Assembly (NCBI GenBank): GCA_017557405.1
Contig: JAFYYV010000028.1
Coordinates: 124,001-188,000 of the forward strand
DNA length: 64,000 bases
Source of the DNA: Prevotella sp.
GTDB lineage: Bacteria; Bacteroidota; Bacteroidia; Bacteroidales; Bacteroidaceae
Reading direction: 5' to 3'
Part shown: piece by piece, positions 32,223-41,892 of the stretch
Layout of the letters: each line of letters opens with the position of its first letter
Numbering within the stretch: the stretch's first letter is position 1
Program-made: the position numbers and the translations under genes
Notes under the pieces: model-generated
Told to the model about the DNA's origin: nothing
Seen by the model: the letters and a program-made list of their open reading frames with translations, nothing else
Database searches by the model: none

Positions 32223-33719
32223 ATGATCGATTCGTCAGCCTTTCAAGGCAAGACTGCAGCTTACTACACGTTGGGTTGCAAACTCAATTTCTCTGAGACA
32301 TCCACCTTCGGGAAGATGTTGCAAGAGATGGGTGTGCGAACTGCCAGTAAGGGTGAGCATGCTGATATTTGCCTAATCAACACTTGTTCGGTGACTGAGG
32401 TGGCCGACCATAAATGCCGACAGGCCATTCACCGCATGGTGCGCCAACATCCGGGTGCTTTCGTGGTGGTGACGGGCTGTTATGCACAATTGGAGGCTGA
32501 GAAGGTAAGCCGAATCGAGGGCGTTGATTTGGTGTTGGGCTCCAACGAAAAAGCCAGTCTTATCCAGTTCTTGAGCGAAGCGTGGAGTAGGAAGGAAAAG
32601 AGTCGCCTCACCCCCGCCCCCTCCCCAACTAGGGAGGGGAGTAACACTCGAGAACAGAAAGAAGCGACTAATCAGGTGGTTTCGAAAGCCTCCCCCAGTC
32701 GGGAAAGGCTACGGGTAGGCGCTTCAGCGGGAATGAGGTTGGAGGGGGCTCAAAGCTTGCACGAGTATCATGCTGTTGAAAAGACGCGCGATATTACCTC
32801 GTTTACACCCTCATGTTCACGTGGTAACAGGACGCGATATTTCTTGAAGGTTCAGGATGGTTGCAATTATTTCTGTACGTATTGCACCATTCCGTTTGCT
32901 CGTGGTTTCTCGCGTAATCCATCTATTGCATCATTGGTGGAGCAAGCCGAGCAGGCAGCACGTGAAGGTGGAAAGGAAATTGTACTCACGGGTGTGAACA
33001 TCGGTGATTTCGGACGCACTACGGGTGAGCGTTTCCTGGATTTGGTGAAGGCCCTTGATCAAGTCGAGGGTATCAGCCGCTTCCGTATCAGTAGTTTGGA
33101 ACCCGATTTGCTCGACGATGAGTTGATTGACTATTGTGCACAAAGTCGTGCGTTTATGCCACATTTTCACATCCCTCTGCAGAGTGGCAGCGATGAGGTG
33201 TTGAAGTTGATGCATCGCCGTTATGACAAGGCGTTGTTTGCCCACAAGATAAACCTCATCAAAGAGCGTATGCCGCAAGCATTCATCGGTGTGGACGTGA
33301 TGGTGGGCACACGAGGTGAACGCCCTGAGTTGTTCGAGGAGTGTTTCGATTTCCTGAATGGTTTGGATGTCACCCAACTGCATGTGTTTCCCTATTCCGA
33401 ACGACCTGGTACAGCCGCTTTGCGCATCCCATACAAAGTGCCCGACAAGGAAAAGAAATTGCGTTCGAAACGTTTGTTGGAACTCTCTGACCAGAAGACG
33501 CAGGCTTTCTATCAGGCACATATAGGGAGTGAGGCGGAGGTGTTGTTCGAAAAGGCATCACGTGGGCGGGCCATGCATGGTTTTACGAAGAATTATGTAC
33601 GTGTGGAACTCCCGCCATCGATGGCTCGTGAGGAATATGACAACCAGTTGTTGAATGTTCGTTTGGGTGATTTCAATCATGACAAGACGGCTTTGATGGT
33701 TACGGAATTTTTGGATTGA
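32223..33719 (+). CDS. mtaB: tRNA (t6A37)-methylthiotransferase MtaB, carrying an in-frame repeat insertion
   Basis: 498 residues. N-terminal MTTase domain with TLGCKLNFSETSTF, NTCSVTEVADHKC and VVVTGCYAQLEAEK giving the three auxiliary-cluster cysteines; radical SAM motif CNYFCTYCTIPFARG; C-terminal TRAM-like region. It adds a methylthio group to t6A37 of tRNAs. MtaB proteins are normally about 430-450 residues; the surplus is residues about 126-177 (SRLTPAPSPTREG through MRLEGAQSL), encoded by a dispersed GC-rich repeat (32605-32752) that keeps the frame. The insert lies between the two domains, so the enzyme may remain active. Start set at 32223, behind the -7 box. Confidence 0.93.
   Translation: MIDSSAFQGKTAAYYTLGCKLNFSETSTFGKMLQEMGVRTASKGEHADICLINTCSVTEVADHKCRQAIHRMVRQHPGAFVVVTGCYAQLEAEKVSRIEGVDLVLGSNEKASLIQFLSEAWSRKEKSRLTPAPSPTREGSNTREQKEATNQVVSKASPSRERLRVGASAGMRLEGAQSLHEYHAVEKTRDITSFTPSCSRGNRTRYFLKVQDGCNYFCTYCTIPFARGFSRNPSIASLVEQAEQAAREGGKEIVLTGVNIGDFGRTTGERFLDLVKALDQVEGISRFRISSLEPDLLDDELIDYCAQSRAFMPHFHIPLQSGSDEVLKLMHRRYDKALFAHKINLIKERMPQAFIGVDVMVGTRGERPELFEECFDFLNGLDVTQLHVFPYSERPGTAALRIPYKVPDKEKKLRSKRLLELSDQKTQAFYQAHIGSEAEVLFEKASRGRAMHGFTKNYVRVELPPSMAREEYDNQLLNVRLGDFNHDKTALMVTEFLD
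32605..32752. repeat. Complete dispersed repeat element inside mtaB
   Basis: Left end CCTCACCCCCGCCCCCTCCC with AGGGAGGGGAG; right end AGCCTCCCCCAGTCGGGAAA, GGCTACGGGTAGGCG and GGAGGGGGCTC. The same two ends lie 170 bp apart around the terminator at 3600. About 147 bp, a multiple of three. Confidence 0.75.
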
Positions 33720-33746
33720 GCCTTCTGTTTTAGTGAGATTAGGAAG

Positions 33747-34772
33747 ATGGAGAAGATTGCTATTGTGATATTGAATTGGAATGGAAGAAAGATGTTGGAA
33801 CAATATCTTTCGGGGGTTATCATGTACTCGCGTGATGATGCGACCATTTACGTGGCTGATAACAATTCCACAGACGACTCAATGGCATATCTGGAGCAAT
33901 ATGCGTCAGAGGTGAAAACCATCAAACTTGATCAGAACTATGGTTTCGCAGGAGGCTATAATCGGGCGTTGAAGCAAATAGATGCCGAATACTATGTGTT
34001 GTTGAATAGCGATGTTGAGGTCACTCACCATTGGTTGTCGCCTTTGGTGGAATATATGGATGCTCACAAAGAGGTGGCGGCTTGCCAACCGAAGTTGTTG
34101 TCGTATGTTGACAAGGACAAATTCGAATATGCTGGTGCTTCAGGTGGATTCATCGACCGATTTGGTTATCCTTTCTGTCGCGGCAGACTCTTTGAGACGG
34201 TTGAAGCCGATAATGGGCAATACGACCAAGTGGAGCAGGTCTTATGGGCAACAGGAGCGTGTTTGTTCATTCGGAGTGCTGATTATTGGAAGGCAGATGG
34301 ACTTGATGAACGTTTCTTCGCCCATAACGAGGAGATAGACCTTTGTTGGCGACTCAACATCATGGGGCGTCGGGTGGTGTGTCTCACGAATAGTGTGGTT
34401 TATCATCTGGGTGGAGGCACGTTGCCAAAAGGGAATCCGATGAAGACATTCCTGAATTTCCGCAACAATCTGACTATGCTTTACAAATGTCTGCCAGATA
34501 ACGAACTACGTCATGTGATGCGTTGGAGATGGTTCTTGGATTATCTGGCAGCCACGAAGATGCTGTTGTTGGAAATGAATATGGGCGAGTGCAAGGCTGT
34601 GTTGAAAGCCCGACGTGCATTCAAGAAATGGCTTCCTCAATTCAAGGAGGATCGTGAGCGAATACAGGCTTCACGAGTATTGGCAACAGTTCCTGAACGC
34701 AAACCTTTCTCGTTGCTTTGGCAGTATTATGTGAAAGGGCGTAAGCGGTATGCTGATTTGCCCAAGTCATAG
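33747..34772 (+). CDS. Glycosyltransferase family 2 protein
   Basis: 341 residues. GT-A fold: IAIVILNWNGRKMLEQYLSG at the N-terminus, ADNNSTDDSMAYLEQY, and YYVLLNSDVEVTHHWLSPL with the metal-binding region at residues 85-100; later DGLDERFFAHNEEIDLCWRL, the acceptor-site ED-like motif. Resembles rhamnosyltransferase-type enzymes that add sugars to surface polysaccharide. The sugar cannot be told. 27 bp behind mtaB on the same strand; its stop is immediately next to the stop of the converging helicase gene. Confidence 0.9.
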   Translation: MEKIAIVILNWNGRKMLEQYLSGVIMYSRDDATIYVADNNSTDDSMAYLEQYASEVKTIKLDQNYGFAGGYNRALKQIDAEYYVLLNSDVEVTHHWLSPLVEYMDAHKEVAACQPKLLSYVDKDKFEYAGASGGFIDRFGYPFCRGRLFETVEADNGQYDQVEQVLWATGACLFIRSADYWKADGLDERFFAHNEEIDLCWRLNIMGRRVVCLTNSVVYHLGGGTLPKGNPMKTFLNFRNNLTMLYKCLPDNELRHVMRWRWFLDYLAATKMLLLEMNMGECKAVLKARRAFKKWLPQFKEDRERIQASRVLATVPERKPFSLLWQYYVKGRKRYADLPKS

Positions 34773-36113
34773 TTATTTCTCCGTATGTTTCTTGTTTGGA
34801 TTGGGCCTCTTACCCGGTTTGTGGCTGTGTTTGTTGGCACTTCCTTTTGCTGATTGGTTTTTGCCTTTATTGCCAGATCGGTTTTTCTTCCCATAACGAC
34901 GATTCCCTTTTTTCGATGGCTTTCGTGTTGATGTGTATTCAGGTGTCTCACCAAGTCCTTCGGGAAGAGGATTCTTTGTGATGGTTCGTTCGAGGAAAGC
35001 TTCTATTTGCATGAAATAGTAGATGTCCTCCTGACTGATGAATGTGACGGCTCGTCCATCGCGATCAGCTCGTGCTGTACGTCCGATGCGGTGCACATAA
35101 TCCTCACTATCGTGAGGCACATCGTAGTTGATGACCATAGAAATATCATCGATATCAATACCGCGCGAGAGAATGTCAGTTGCCACCAACACATCAATCT
35201 GTCCGCTTTTGAATCGGAACATCATCTCATCTCGCTCTGCCTGGGTCAAGTCGCTATGCATCTCACCGCTGTTGATCTTCATGCGAAGCAAAGCCCTGTT
35301 CACATCCTTCACCTTGTTGATCTTGCCAGCAAAGATGATGACGCGTTTCAAATCGTTGTTCTTGAACATGGAGCGGATGATGCCCAACTTCTGTGGTTCG
35401 TAGCAGACATAAGCCGATTGTTGAATCTTCTCGGCTGGTTTGCTAACAGCGATTTTCACTTCCACAGGATTCTTCAGCAACGTCTTGGCCAATTGCTCAA
35501 TCTTGTCGGGCATCGTAGCCGAGAACATGATGGTTTGGCAAGTCGGGGGAAGGTGTTTTGCGATTTTCAAGATATCCTCATGAAAACCCATATCAAGCAT
35601 GCGGTCGGCCTCGTCGAGTACGAAGAACGATACTTTGCTCATATCGACATTGCCCATCGTGATGTGTGAGATGAATCTTCCTGGGGTTGCTATGATGATA
35701 TCTGCTCCCTTTTTGAGCGCATTGACTTCTTGGTTGTATCTTCCTCCGTCATTTCCTCCATAAACAGCCACGCTGCTGACACCGTTCAAATAATAACCAA
35801 AACCTTGCATGGCTTGGTCGATTTGTTGAGCCAATTCGCGTGTGGGTGACATGATGATGCAATTGATGGCATCGTGTGGGAAGGTTATGTGTCGGCGATC
35901 AGGGAAATATGCTTCGCCATTATCAAGCATCGAGAGAATGGGGAGCAGGTAGGCGGCAGTCTTGCCTGTACCCGTTTGAGCAACTCCCATCACGTCTCTT
36001 CCTTTCAATATCTGAGGTATACATTTCTCTTGTACTGGAGTGCATTCCTCGAAATGCATGTCGTCTAATGCATCCAATACGTTGTCGTTTATATTTAGTT
36101 CGTCAAAAAACAT
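34773..36113 (-). CDS. DEAD-box ATP-dependent RNA helicase (RhlE-like)
   Basis: 446 residues. Complete motif set: Q motif (CTPVQEKCIPQIL), motif I AQTGTGKTAAYLLP, Ia PTRELAQQ, II VLDEADRMLDMG, III SATMP, V TDILSRGIDID, VI HRIGRTARADRDG. The last 60 residues are a basic, low-complexity tail (KPSKKGNRRYGKKNRSGNKG), typical of RNA-binding extensions. Unwinds RNA duplexes in ribosome assembly or mRNA decay. Followed 43 bp upstream in gene order by the LptF/G gene on the same strand. Confidence 0.95.
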   Translation of the reverse strand: MFFDELNINDNVLDALDDMHFEECTPVQEKCIPQILKGRDVMGVAQTGTGKTAAYLLPILSMLDNGEAYFPDRRHITFPHDAINCIIMSPTRELAQQIDQAMQGFGYYLNGVSSVAVYGGNDGGRYNQEVNALKKGADIIIATPGRFISHITMGNVDMSKVSFFVLDEADRMLDMGFHEDILKIAKHLPPTCQTIMFSATMPDKIEQLAKTLLKNPVEVKIAVSKPAEKIQQSAYVCYEPQKLGIIRSMFKNNDLKRVIIFAGKINKVKDVNRALLRMKINSGEMHSDLTQAERDEMMFRFKSGQIDVLVATDILSRGIDIDDISMVINYDVPHDSEDYVHRIGRTARADRDGRAVTFISQEDIYYFMQIEAFLERTITKNPLPEGLGETPEYTSTRKPSKKGNRRYGKKNRSGNKGKNQSAKGSANKHSHKPGKRPNPNKKHTEK

Positions 36114-36156
36114 GAATCTTTTTACCTTATATCTTTATAAATCCCTTTTCCTTTTA

Positions 36157-37428
36157 TCAATTGGGAGCCTTACGATAGCAGAAGTATGCGATGACTGTGA
36201 AGATGATGTTTGGAATCCACGCGGCCAACATAGGAGGCGTATCCGCATTGATGGCAAATGTGGCGGATACGGTTTGTAGCATGATGTATGCGAAACTCAA
36301 TGCCAAACCGATACCGAGATACAATCCCATTCCTCCTTTTCGTTTGCGTGATGACAATGAAAGGCCTATGGTGGTCAAGATGAATGAAGCGAATGAAGAG
36401 GCTATTCGCTTGTGATATTCCACCTGATATTGCACGACATTCCCACTACCTCGGTCGATTTGTTTGGAGATGTACTCTCGTAATTCAGGACTCGTAAACG
36501 TCTCCTGCTGCCCTTTAGAATAAACCAAATCGGTAGGCTCCATCATGATGGTGGTGTCTTTGCGGGCTCCGCTGGTGATATGCTCGCGCAATCCCCTCAA
36601 ATCGCGGATTTTCCAGTTGCGTGCCGTCCAGTGGTTCTTCGAGTCGGATATGGTGTCGTATTGGATTTCGTAGGCCGTCATGTGGCTGACAAGCTTCTTG
36701 TTTTCGTATTTGTCGAGCAAGAAACCATATCCCTTTTTGGTCGTGTTGTCGTAATGCTGGATATACGCGATGATACCTTTTCCCACTTGTAATTGCACAT
36801 TATCGGCAGCAAGGTTCTTCTTCTTGTTTTTATACAGAGCCTCGAAATTCTGCCTGATGACCGTTCCATGTGGAATCACATAGGCACTCAGATAGTACGA
36901 GAGGAGTGAGATGAATACACATGAAATCATATACGGGCGCATCAATCGTTTGAATGATACACCTGCTGCCAACATCGCGATAATCTCGGAGTTTCCTGCC
37001 AGTTTCGAAGTGAAGAATATCACCGCGATGAACACGAACAACGGGCTGAACAGATTGGCGAAATAGGGGACGAAGTTCATGTAGTAATCCATCACTATCG
37101 CTCGTAAAGGCGCATGATATTGCGTGAATTTCGCCAAGTTCTCATTGACGTCGAACACAATGGAAATCGAGATGATGAGAACGATAGAGTAGATGTAAGT
37201 GCCAATGAATTTGAAGATGATGTATCTGTCGAGGCGTTTGATGTACCTGAATGGGTTCAGATATTTCATCCACCTTAGATGATGGCCTAACCATGCAAAG
37301 GCCACAAACAGCCAATTGAAATGGCTGCGAAGCCATTTCATTGCACGGAACAACCAATCAGTCTTGCGTCTGATCCAACGTCCGACCTTTAGTCTTTTGC
37401 GGTGTTTCCTGATTCTGCTATAGTCCAT
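36157..37428 (-). CDS. LptF/LptG family lipopolysaccharide permease
   Basis: 423 residues. Six hydrophobic segments: one near residue 75 (FIGTYIYSIVLIISISIVFD), two around 115-145, one near 165 and two at the C-terminus (residues 345-420). Between them is a periplasmic jelly-roll-like domain (residues 195-330). The YjgP/YjgQ motif FFTSKLAGNSEIIAMLAAGV is present. With LptB it extracts lipopolysaccharide from the inner membrane. Single copy here; the partner permease is not in the window. 6 bp upstream lies tgt, so tgt-lptF/G are co-transcribed. Confidence 0.92.
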   Translation of the reverse strand: MDYSRIRKHRKRLKVGRWIRRKTDWLFRAMKWLRSHFNWLFVAFAWLGHHLRWMKYLNPFRYIKRLDRYIIFKFIGTYIYSIVLIISISIVFDVNENLAKFTQYHAPLRAIVMDYYMNFVPYFANLFSPLFVFIAVIFFTSKLAGNSEIIAMLAAGVSFKRLMRPYMISCVFISLLSYYLSAYVIPHGTVIRQNFEALYKNKKKNLAADNVQLQVGKGIIAYIQHYDNTTKKGYGFLLDKYENKKLVSHMTAYEIQYDTISDSKNHWTARNWKIRDLRGLREHITSGARKDTTIMMEPTDLVYSKGQQETFTSPELREYISKQIDRGSGNVVQYQVEYHKRIASSFASFILTTIGLSLSSRKRKGGMGLYLGIGLALSFAYIMLQTVSATFAINADTPPMLAAWIPNIIFTVIAYFCYRKAPN

Positions 37429-37434
37429 TTCTCT

Positions 37435-38562
37435 TTAGATTCTCTTGCCCAGTTGTTCGATGATGGATTTCTTCCAAACCACGAAGTCGCCGTTGATGAT
37501 ATGTTGCCGAGCATCGCCGACAAGTCTCAAGTAGAAAGCCAGGTTGTGGATGCTGGCAATCTGGAGGGCAAGCAGTTCTTGCGCTTTGAAAAGATGGTGG
37601 AGGTAGGCCTTTGTGTATATCTGGTCGACCTCACATCCATTAGGATCGATGGGAGTGAAGTCTTTCTCCCATTTCTTGTTGCGCATGTTCATTGTTCCTT
37701 CATACGTGAAGAGCATTCCATTACGACCGTTTCTGGTCGGCATCACACAATCGAACATGTCAACACCTCGCTCGATGGCTTCCAAGATGTTCTGCGGAGT
37801 ACCGACTCCCATCAGATAGCGAGGCTTGTCTTTGGGGAGTATCTCGTTGACCACTTCAATCATGTCGTACATCACTTCAGTGGGTTCTCCAACGGCAAGT
37901 CCTCCGATGGCGTTTCCATCAGCACCTTTGTCGGCAACGTGTTTCGCCGCTTCCTGTCTCAAGTCTTTGAAGGTGCAGCCTTGCACAATGGGGAACAGGC
38001 TCTGCTGATAACCATAATAGGGTTCGGTTTCATTGAAACGCTTGATGCATCGGTCGAGCCATTTCTGCGTCAGTTCAAGACTTCGCTTGGCGTATCCGTA
38101 ATCGCTTTGTCCGGGAGGGCATTCATCAAACGCCATCATGATGTCGGCACCGATGGCTCGTTGGGTATCCATCACGTTCTCTGGTGTGAAGAAATGCTTC
38201 GAACCATCGATGTGTGAGCGGAACTCGCAACCATCCTCTCTCAACTTTCGAATACCCGTCAGCGAGAACACCTGGAAACCACCCGAGTCGGTCAATATAG
38301 GACGATCCCAACTGTTGAACTTGTGCAATCCTCCAGCAGCCTTCAACACATCGAGCCCTGGCCTCAGATAGAGGTGGTAGGTGTTGCCCAAGATGATTTG
38401 TGCCTTCACCTGTTGGCGCAATTCGTTGAAATGCACTCCTTTGACAGAGCCGCATGTGCCCACAGGCATGAAGATGGGTGTTTGAATCTCTCCATGCGCC
38501 GTGTTGATGATTCCGGCTCGTGCATCAGAAGCGTTATCAGTGTGTATCAGTTGGAATGTCAT
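37435..38562 (-). CDS. tgt: tRNA-guanine transglycosylase (queuine/preQ1), zinc cysteines not conserved
   Basis: 375 residues. Catalytic motifs are intact: DSGGFQVFSLTGIR (Asp), MAFDECPPGQSDY, and IVQGCTFKDLRQEA, GGLAVGEPTEVMYDM. The C-terminal region reads PIDPNGCEVDQIYTKAYLHH, where E. coli has the CxCxxC zinc ligands; only one Cys remains, while the fourth-ligand His in ASIHNL is kept. Exchanges guanine-34 for a queuosine precursor in tRNAs. Bacteroidetes homologues may generally lack this zinc site. The start overlaps the lon 3' end by 26 bp. Confidence 0.94.
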   Translation of the reverse strand: MTFQLIHTDNASDARAGIINTAHGEIQTPIFMPVGTCGSVKGVHFNELRQQVKAQIILGNTYHLYLRPGLDVLKAAGGLHKFNSWDRPILTDSGGFQVFSLTGIRKLREDGCEFRSHIDGSKHFFTPENVMDTQRAIGADIMMAFDECPPGQSDYGYAKRSLELTQKWLDRCIKRFNETEPYYGYQQSLFPIVQGCTFKDLRQEAAKHVADKGADGNAIGGLAVGEPTEVMYDMIEVVNEILPKDKPRYLMGVGTPQNILEAIERGVDMFDCVMPTRNGRNGMLFTYEGTMNMRNKKWEKDFTPIDPNGCEVDQIYTKAYLHHLFKAQELLALQIASIHNLAFYLRLVGDARQHIINGDFVVWKKSIIEQLGKRI

Positions 38563-41008
38563 CTTTCTCGATCTTGAATTCTATTGGGTTGTCCACCATT
38601 TCATCGGTAAGGGCATATTGCCACACGTCTTGCACGTTCTCCACATAATGGAAGGTGACGCCTTTCAGATAGATGGAAGGAATCTCGTCGATGTCTTTCT
38701 TGTTGTCCTTGCACATCAGGATGTCGGTGATTCCAGCACGTTTGGCAGCCAGAATCTTCTCTTTGATACCACCCACAGGCAACACTTTTCCACGCAGGGT
38801 TATCTCACCAGTCATAGCCGTGTTCTTGCGAACCTTGCGTTGTGTGAGGGCTGAGGCGATGGAGGTGGCGATTGTAATACCAGCCGATGGGCCGTCTTTG
38901 GGCGTTGCACCTTCTGGTACGTGAATGTGAATGTTCCAGTTGTCGAAGATTCGATAATCAATACCTAGCGTATCGATATGTGCTTTCACATATTCGAGGG
39001 CAATGACGGCCGATTCCTTCATCACTTCACCCAAGTTTCCGGTAAGAGTCAACTTGCCAGCCTTGCCTTTACTGAGCGAGGTCTCAATGAACAGAATCTC
39101 ACCACCTACGCTCGTCCACGCCAATCCTGTGACGACACCAGCATAGTTGTTGCCCTGATAGATGTCGCGATAGAAAGGTGGTTTGCCCAGCAGGTCTTCT
39201 ATCTGAGCGGGTGTGATCTTCTGATAAGCCAATTTGCCGTCGTGGGCTTTGATGAAAGCCATCTTGCGAAGCGCCTTGTTGATTTGTTTTTCCAATTGTC
39301 GGACACCACTTTCGCGAGTATATTGCTCGATGATTTTCTCGATGGCGGCCTTGTTGAAGGTAGGCATCGGCTTTGTGGTGTTGAGTCCTGTGTTGGCCAA
39401 CTCACGTGGAATGAGGTGGCGTTTGGCGATTTCGGTCTTCTCCTCCGTGATGTAACCACTCACTTCGATAACCTCCATACGGTCGAGCAGAGGACGTGGA
39501 ATGGTGTTCAAATCGTTGGCGGTTGCGATGAAAAGAACCTTCGAGAGGTCGTAATCGACATCAAGGAAATTGTCGTGGAAAGCGTTGTTCTGCTCGGGAT
39601 CGAGCACTTCAAGCATAGCCGACGACGGATCACCATTGATGGTGTTCTGTGTGATTTTGTCAATCTCGTCGAGAATGAAGACAGGATTGCTGGAACCAGC
39701 CTTCTGGATGTTCTTGATGATACGTCCAGGCATAGCTCCCACGTAGGTACGACGATGGCCGCGAATCTCGCTTTCATCGTGCAATCCGCCAAGACTCATG
39801 CGCACATATTTGCGTTTCATCGCTTTTGCAATACTCTTTCCAAGCGAGGTCTTACCCACACCTGGAGGGCCATAGAGGCAGAGAATGGGCGATTTCAGAT
39901 CACCACGCAATTGAAGGACGGCCATGTATTCCAATATGCGCTCCTTCACTTTCTCCATTCCATAGTGGTCGTGGTCAAGAATCTTTTGCGCACGCTTCAG
40001 GTTGAGGTCATCTTGCGTGTATTCACCCCAAGGAAGACTCACCATCGTCTGCAAATAGTTCAATTGCACACTATACTCAGGGCTTTGCGGATTGAGCATG
40101 TCCAGCTTGTCCAACTCTTTGGTGAACACCTTTTCAACCTCGTCTGGCCAGTTTTTATCATCGGCCTTCATGAGCAGTTCGAGGCGTTCAGGGCTTCCTT
40201 CTCCGTTGCCCAACTCCTCCTTGAGGTTCTTGATTTGCTGTTGAAGGAAGTATTCGCGCTGCTGCTCATCAATCTCCTCACGCGTCTTGGTGCGGATGTC
40301 CTGTTTCAGTTGCAACAGTTGGCTCTCCTTGTTCAGCACCTTCAACGTGCTGATAACACGCTCCATCAACGAGTTGGCGGCCAACATTTGCATCTTGTCG
40401 ATGATGTTGAAAGGCATGTTCGAGCAAACGAAATGCAAAGCCAACACGTTGTTTTGGATGTTGTTCAACGCATATTGCGTCTCATCGGGGATTTCCTCGT
40501 TCAGTTTGATGTAATCAATCGTTGTAGAACGCAGGTCTTCCACAGCCGTCTTGAAAGCCTTATCATTTGGTTGGGGCATCTCCTCGTAGCAGGGAGTCAC
40601 GTTGCCCATCAAGTAGGGTCTCTTTTTCAAAACCGATGTCAGATGGCAACGCCCCAATCCTTGTACGATGACCGTCAGGTTGTTGCTTGAGCCAGGCATT
40701 TCGAGCACCCTCACGAGTTTGGCGTAAACGCCGTATTCAAAGAGGTCGTTGGTGGAAGGAACTTCGATGTCGGGGTTGTACTGGCAGAAGATGGCAAATA
40801 GTATTTTGTCGTTCTTCTTCAGCCTTTCCACAAGGTTGATGCTGGCGTCCCTGCCCACCAAAATGGGGGTGATGACACCAGGAAAGAGCACCATGTTGCG
40901 TGTGGCCAATATGGGCACATTGTTCTCGGGTGCTTCTTCGAAAAGTGATTTGATGTCGCCATCAAAATCGGCGATCATTTGTATGGATGTATTCGTTTTT
41001 TTACTCAT
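38537..41008 (-). CDS. lon: ATP-dependent protease La
   Basis: 823 residues. N-terminal LON substrate domain (residues 30-220), a coiled coil (225-290), AAA+ domain with [20 protein letters not shown] and [10 protein letters not shown], and a protease domain with the Ser-Lys dyad: [19 protein letters not shown] and [12 protein letters not shown]. Degrades misfolded and regulatory proteins in the cytosol. The ATG at 41008 is preferred over a TTG 6 codons upstream. Its 3' end overlaps the tgt start by 26 bp, an unusually long overlap that couples the protease to the tRNA modification gene. Confidence 0.96.
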   Translation of the reverse strand: MSKKTNTSIQMIADFDGDIKSLFEEAPENNVPILATRNMVLFPGVITPILVGRDASINLVERLKKNDKILFAIFCQYNPDIEVPSTNDLFEYGVYAKLVRVLEMPGSSNNLTVIVQGLGRCHLTSVLKKRPYLMGNVTPCYEEMPQPNDKAFKTAVEDLRSTTIDYIKLNEEIPDETQYALNNIQNNVLALHFVCSNMPFNIIDKMQMLAANSLMERVISTLKVLNKESQLLQLKQDIRTKTREEIDEQQREYFLQQQIKNLKEELGNGEGSPERLELLMKADDKNWPDEVEKVFTKELDKLDMLNPQSPEYSVQLNYLQTMVSLPWGEYTQDDLNLKRAQKILDHDHYGMEKVKERILEYMAVLQLRGDLKSPILCLYGPPGVGKTSLGKSIAKAMKRKYVRMSLGGLHDESEIRGHRRTYVGAMPGRIIKNIQKAGSSNPVFILDEIDKITQNTINGDPSSAMLEVLDPEQNNAFHDNFLDVDYDLSKVLFIATANDLNTIPRPLLDRMEVIEVSGYITEEKTEIAKRHLIPRELANTGLNTTKPMPTFNKAAIEKIIEQYTRESGVRQLEKQINKALRKMAFIKAHDGKLAYQKITPAQIEDLLGKPPFYRDIYQGNNYAGVVTGLAWTSVGGEILFIETSLSKGKAGKLTLTGNLGEVMKESAVIALEYVKAHIDTLGIDYRIFDNWNIHIHVPEGATPKDGPSAGITIATSIASALTQRKVRKNTAMTGEITLRGKVLPVGGIKEKILAAKRAGITDILMCKDNKKDIDEIPSIYLKGVTFHYVENVQDVWQYALTDEMVDNPIEFKIEKDDIPTDTH

Positions 41009-41172
41009 TTTTGTCTTTGTAGTCAAAATTAGATGGCAAAGTTACTACAATAAATTGAGATAACTTCATTCGTGTTCGAGTTTTTTGCATTTATTAATGT
41101 GTAAAATGGCAAAACCGACGAAATAAAATGGCTCATAGGCACGTTGTTTATATCAAACAGCATTCAATTTTC

Positions 41173-41892
41173 ATGTCAGGCGACTCGTTTTCATTCAAGA
41201 GGTTTGTGGTGCGCCAAGACCGTTGCGCCATGAAGGTGGGCACCGATGGTGTCTTGCTGGGGGCGTGGGCTCGCGGCGGCTCTCGCATACTCGATATTGG
41301 AAGCGGAACGGGGGTGGTGGCTTTGATGATGGCTCAGCGTTTCGAAGAGGCTCGCGTTTGTGGGGTGGAGATTGATGAAGATGCCGCCCGGCAAGCCCAA
41401 GAGAACGTTGAGACGAGCGAGTTTGCCAATCGTGTTCAAATCGAAACCGTTTCCTTGCAATCGTATGTCGAGCGAGTGGGGCAGGAGGGGGCAGCGATGT
41501 TCGATTCCATCGTGTCGAATCCACCATTTTTCGAGAATAGTTTGACCAATCCTGATCAAAGTAGAACGTTGGCTCGACATGCTTCAACGCTCACTTATGC
41601 CGAACTCTTCGAAGCTGTTCGGCAATTGTTGACGCCCGAAGGCGAATTTAGTGCTATCATTCCCGATGATTGCTTGCAACGATTCATTTCCGAGGGTTGT
41701 CTGGCTGGGTTGTTCCTCACTCGCAAATGTGCGGTGAAAATGGTGCCTCGCAAACAGCCGAAGCGCTATTTGTTGGCTTTTTCCAAACGAATGCCTGAGA
41801 AGTTGGAGACGGAAGAGGCGACGTTGATGAATGCCGATGGAAGCAGAAGCGAGTGGTATTCAAGGCTTACCAGCGACTTTTATCTGCATTGA
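41173..41892 (+). CDS. trmN6: tRNA1(Val) (adenine37-N6)-methyltransferase-like protein
   Basis: 239 residues. SAM motif ILDIGSGTGVVALMMAQR and the N6-adenine motif DSIVSNPPFFENSL. The N-terminus FSFKRFVVRQDRCAMKVGTD matches the YfiC/TrmN6 family. Methylates adenine-37 of tRNA-Val in E. coli; specificity in Bacteroidetes is inferred. The start at 41173 follows the homologous N-terminus; 15 upstream codons look spurious. Divergent from lon. Confidence 0.85.
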   Translation: MSGDSFSFKRFVVRQDRCAMKVGTDGVLLGAWARGGSRILDIGSGTGVVALMMAQRFEEARVCGVEIDEDAARQAQENVETSEFANRVQIETVSLQSYVERVGQEGAAMFDSIVSNPPFFENSLTNPDQSRTLARHASTLTYAELFEAVRQLLTPEGEFSAIIPDDCLQRFISEGCLAGLFLTRKCAVKMVPRKQPKRYLLAFSKRMPEKLETEEATLMNADGSRSEWYSRLTSDFYLH

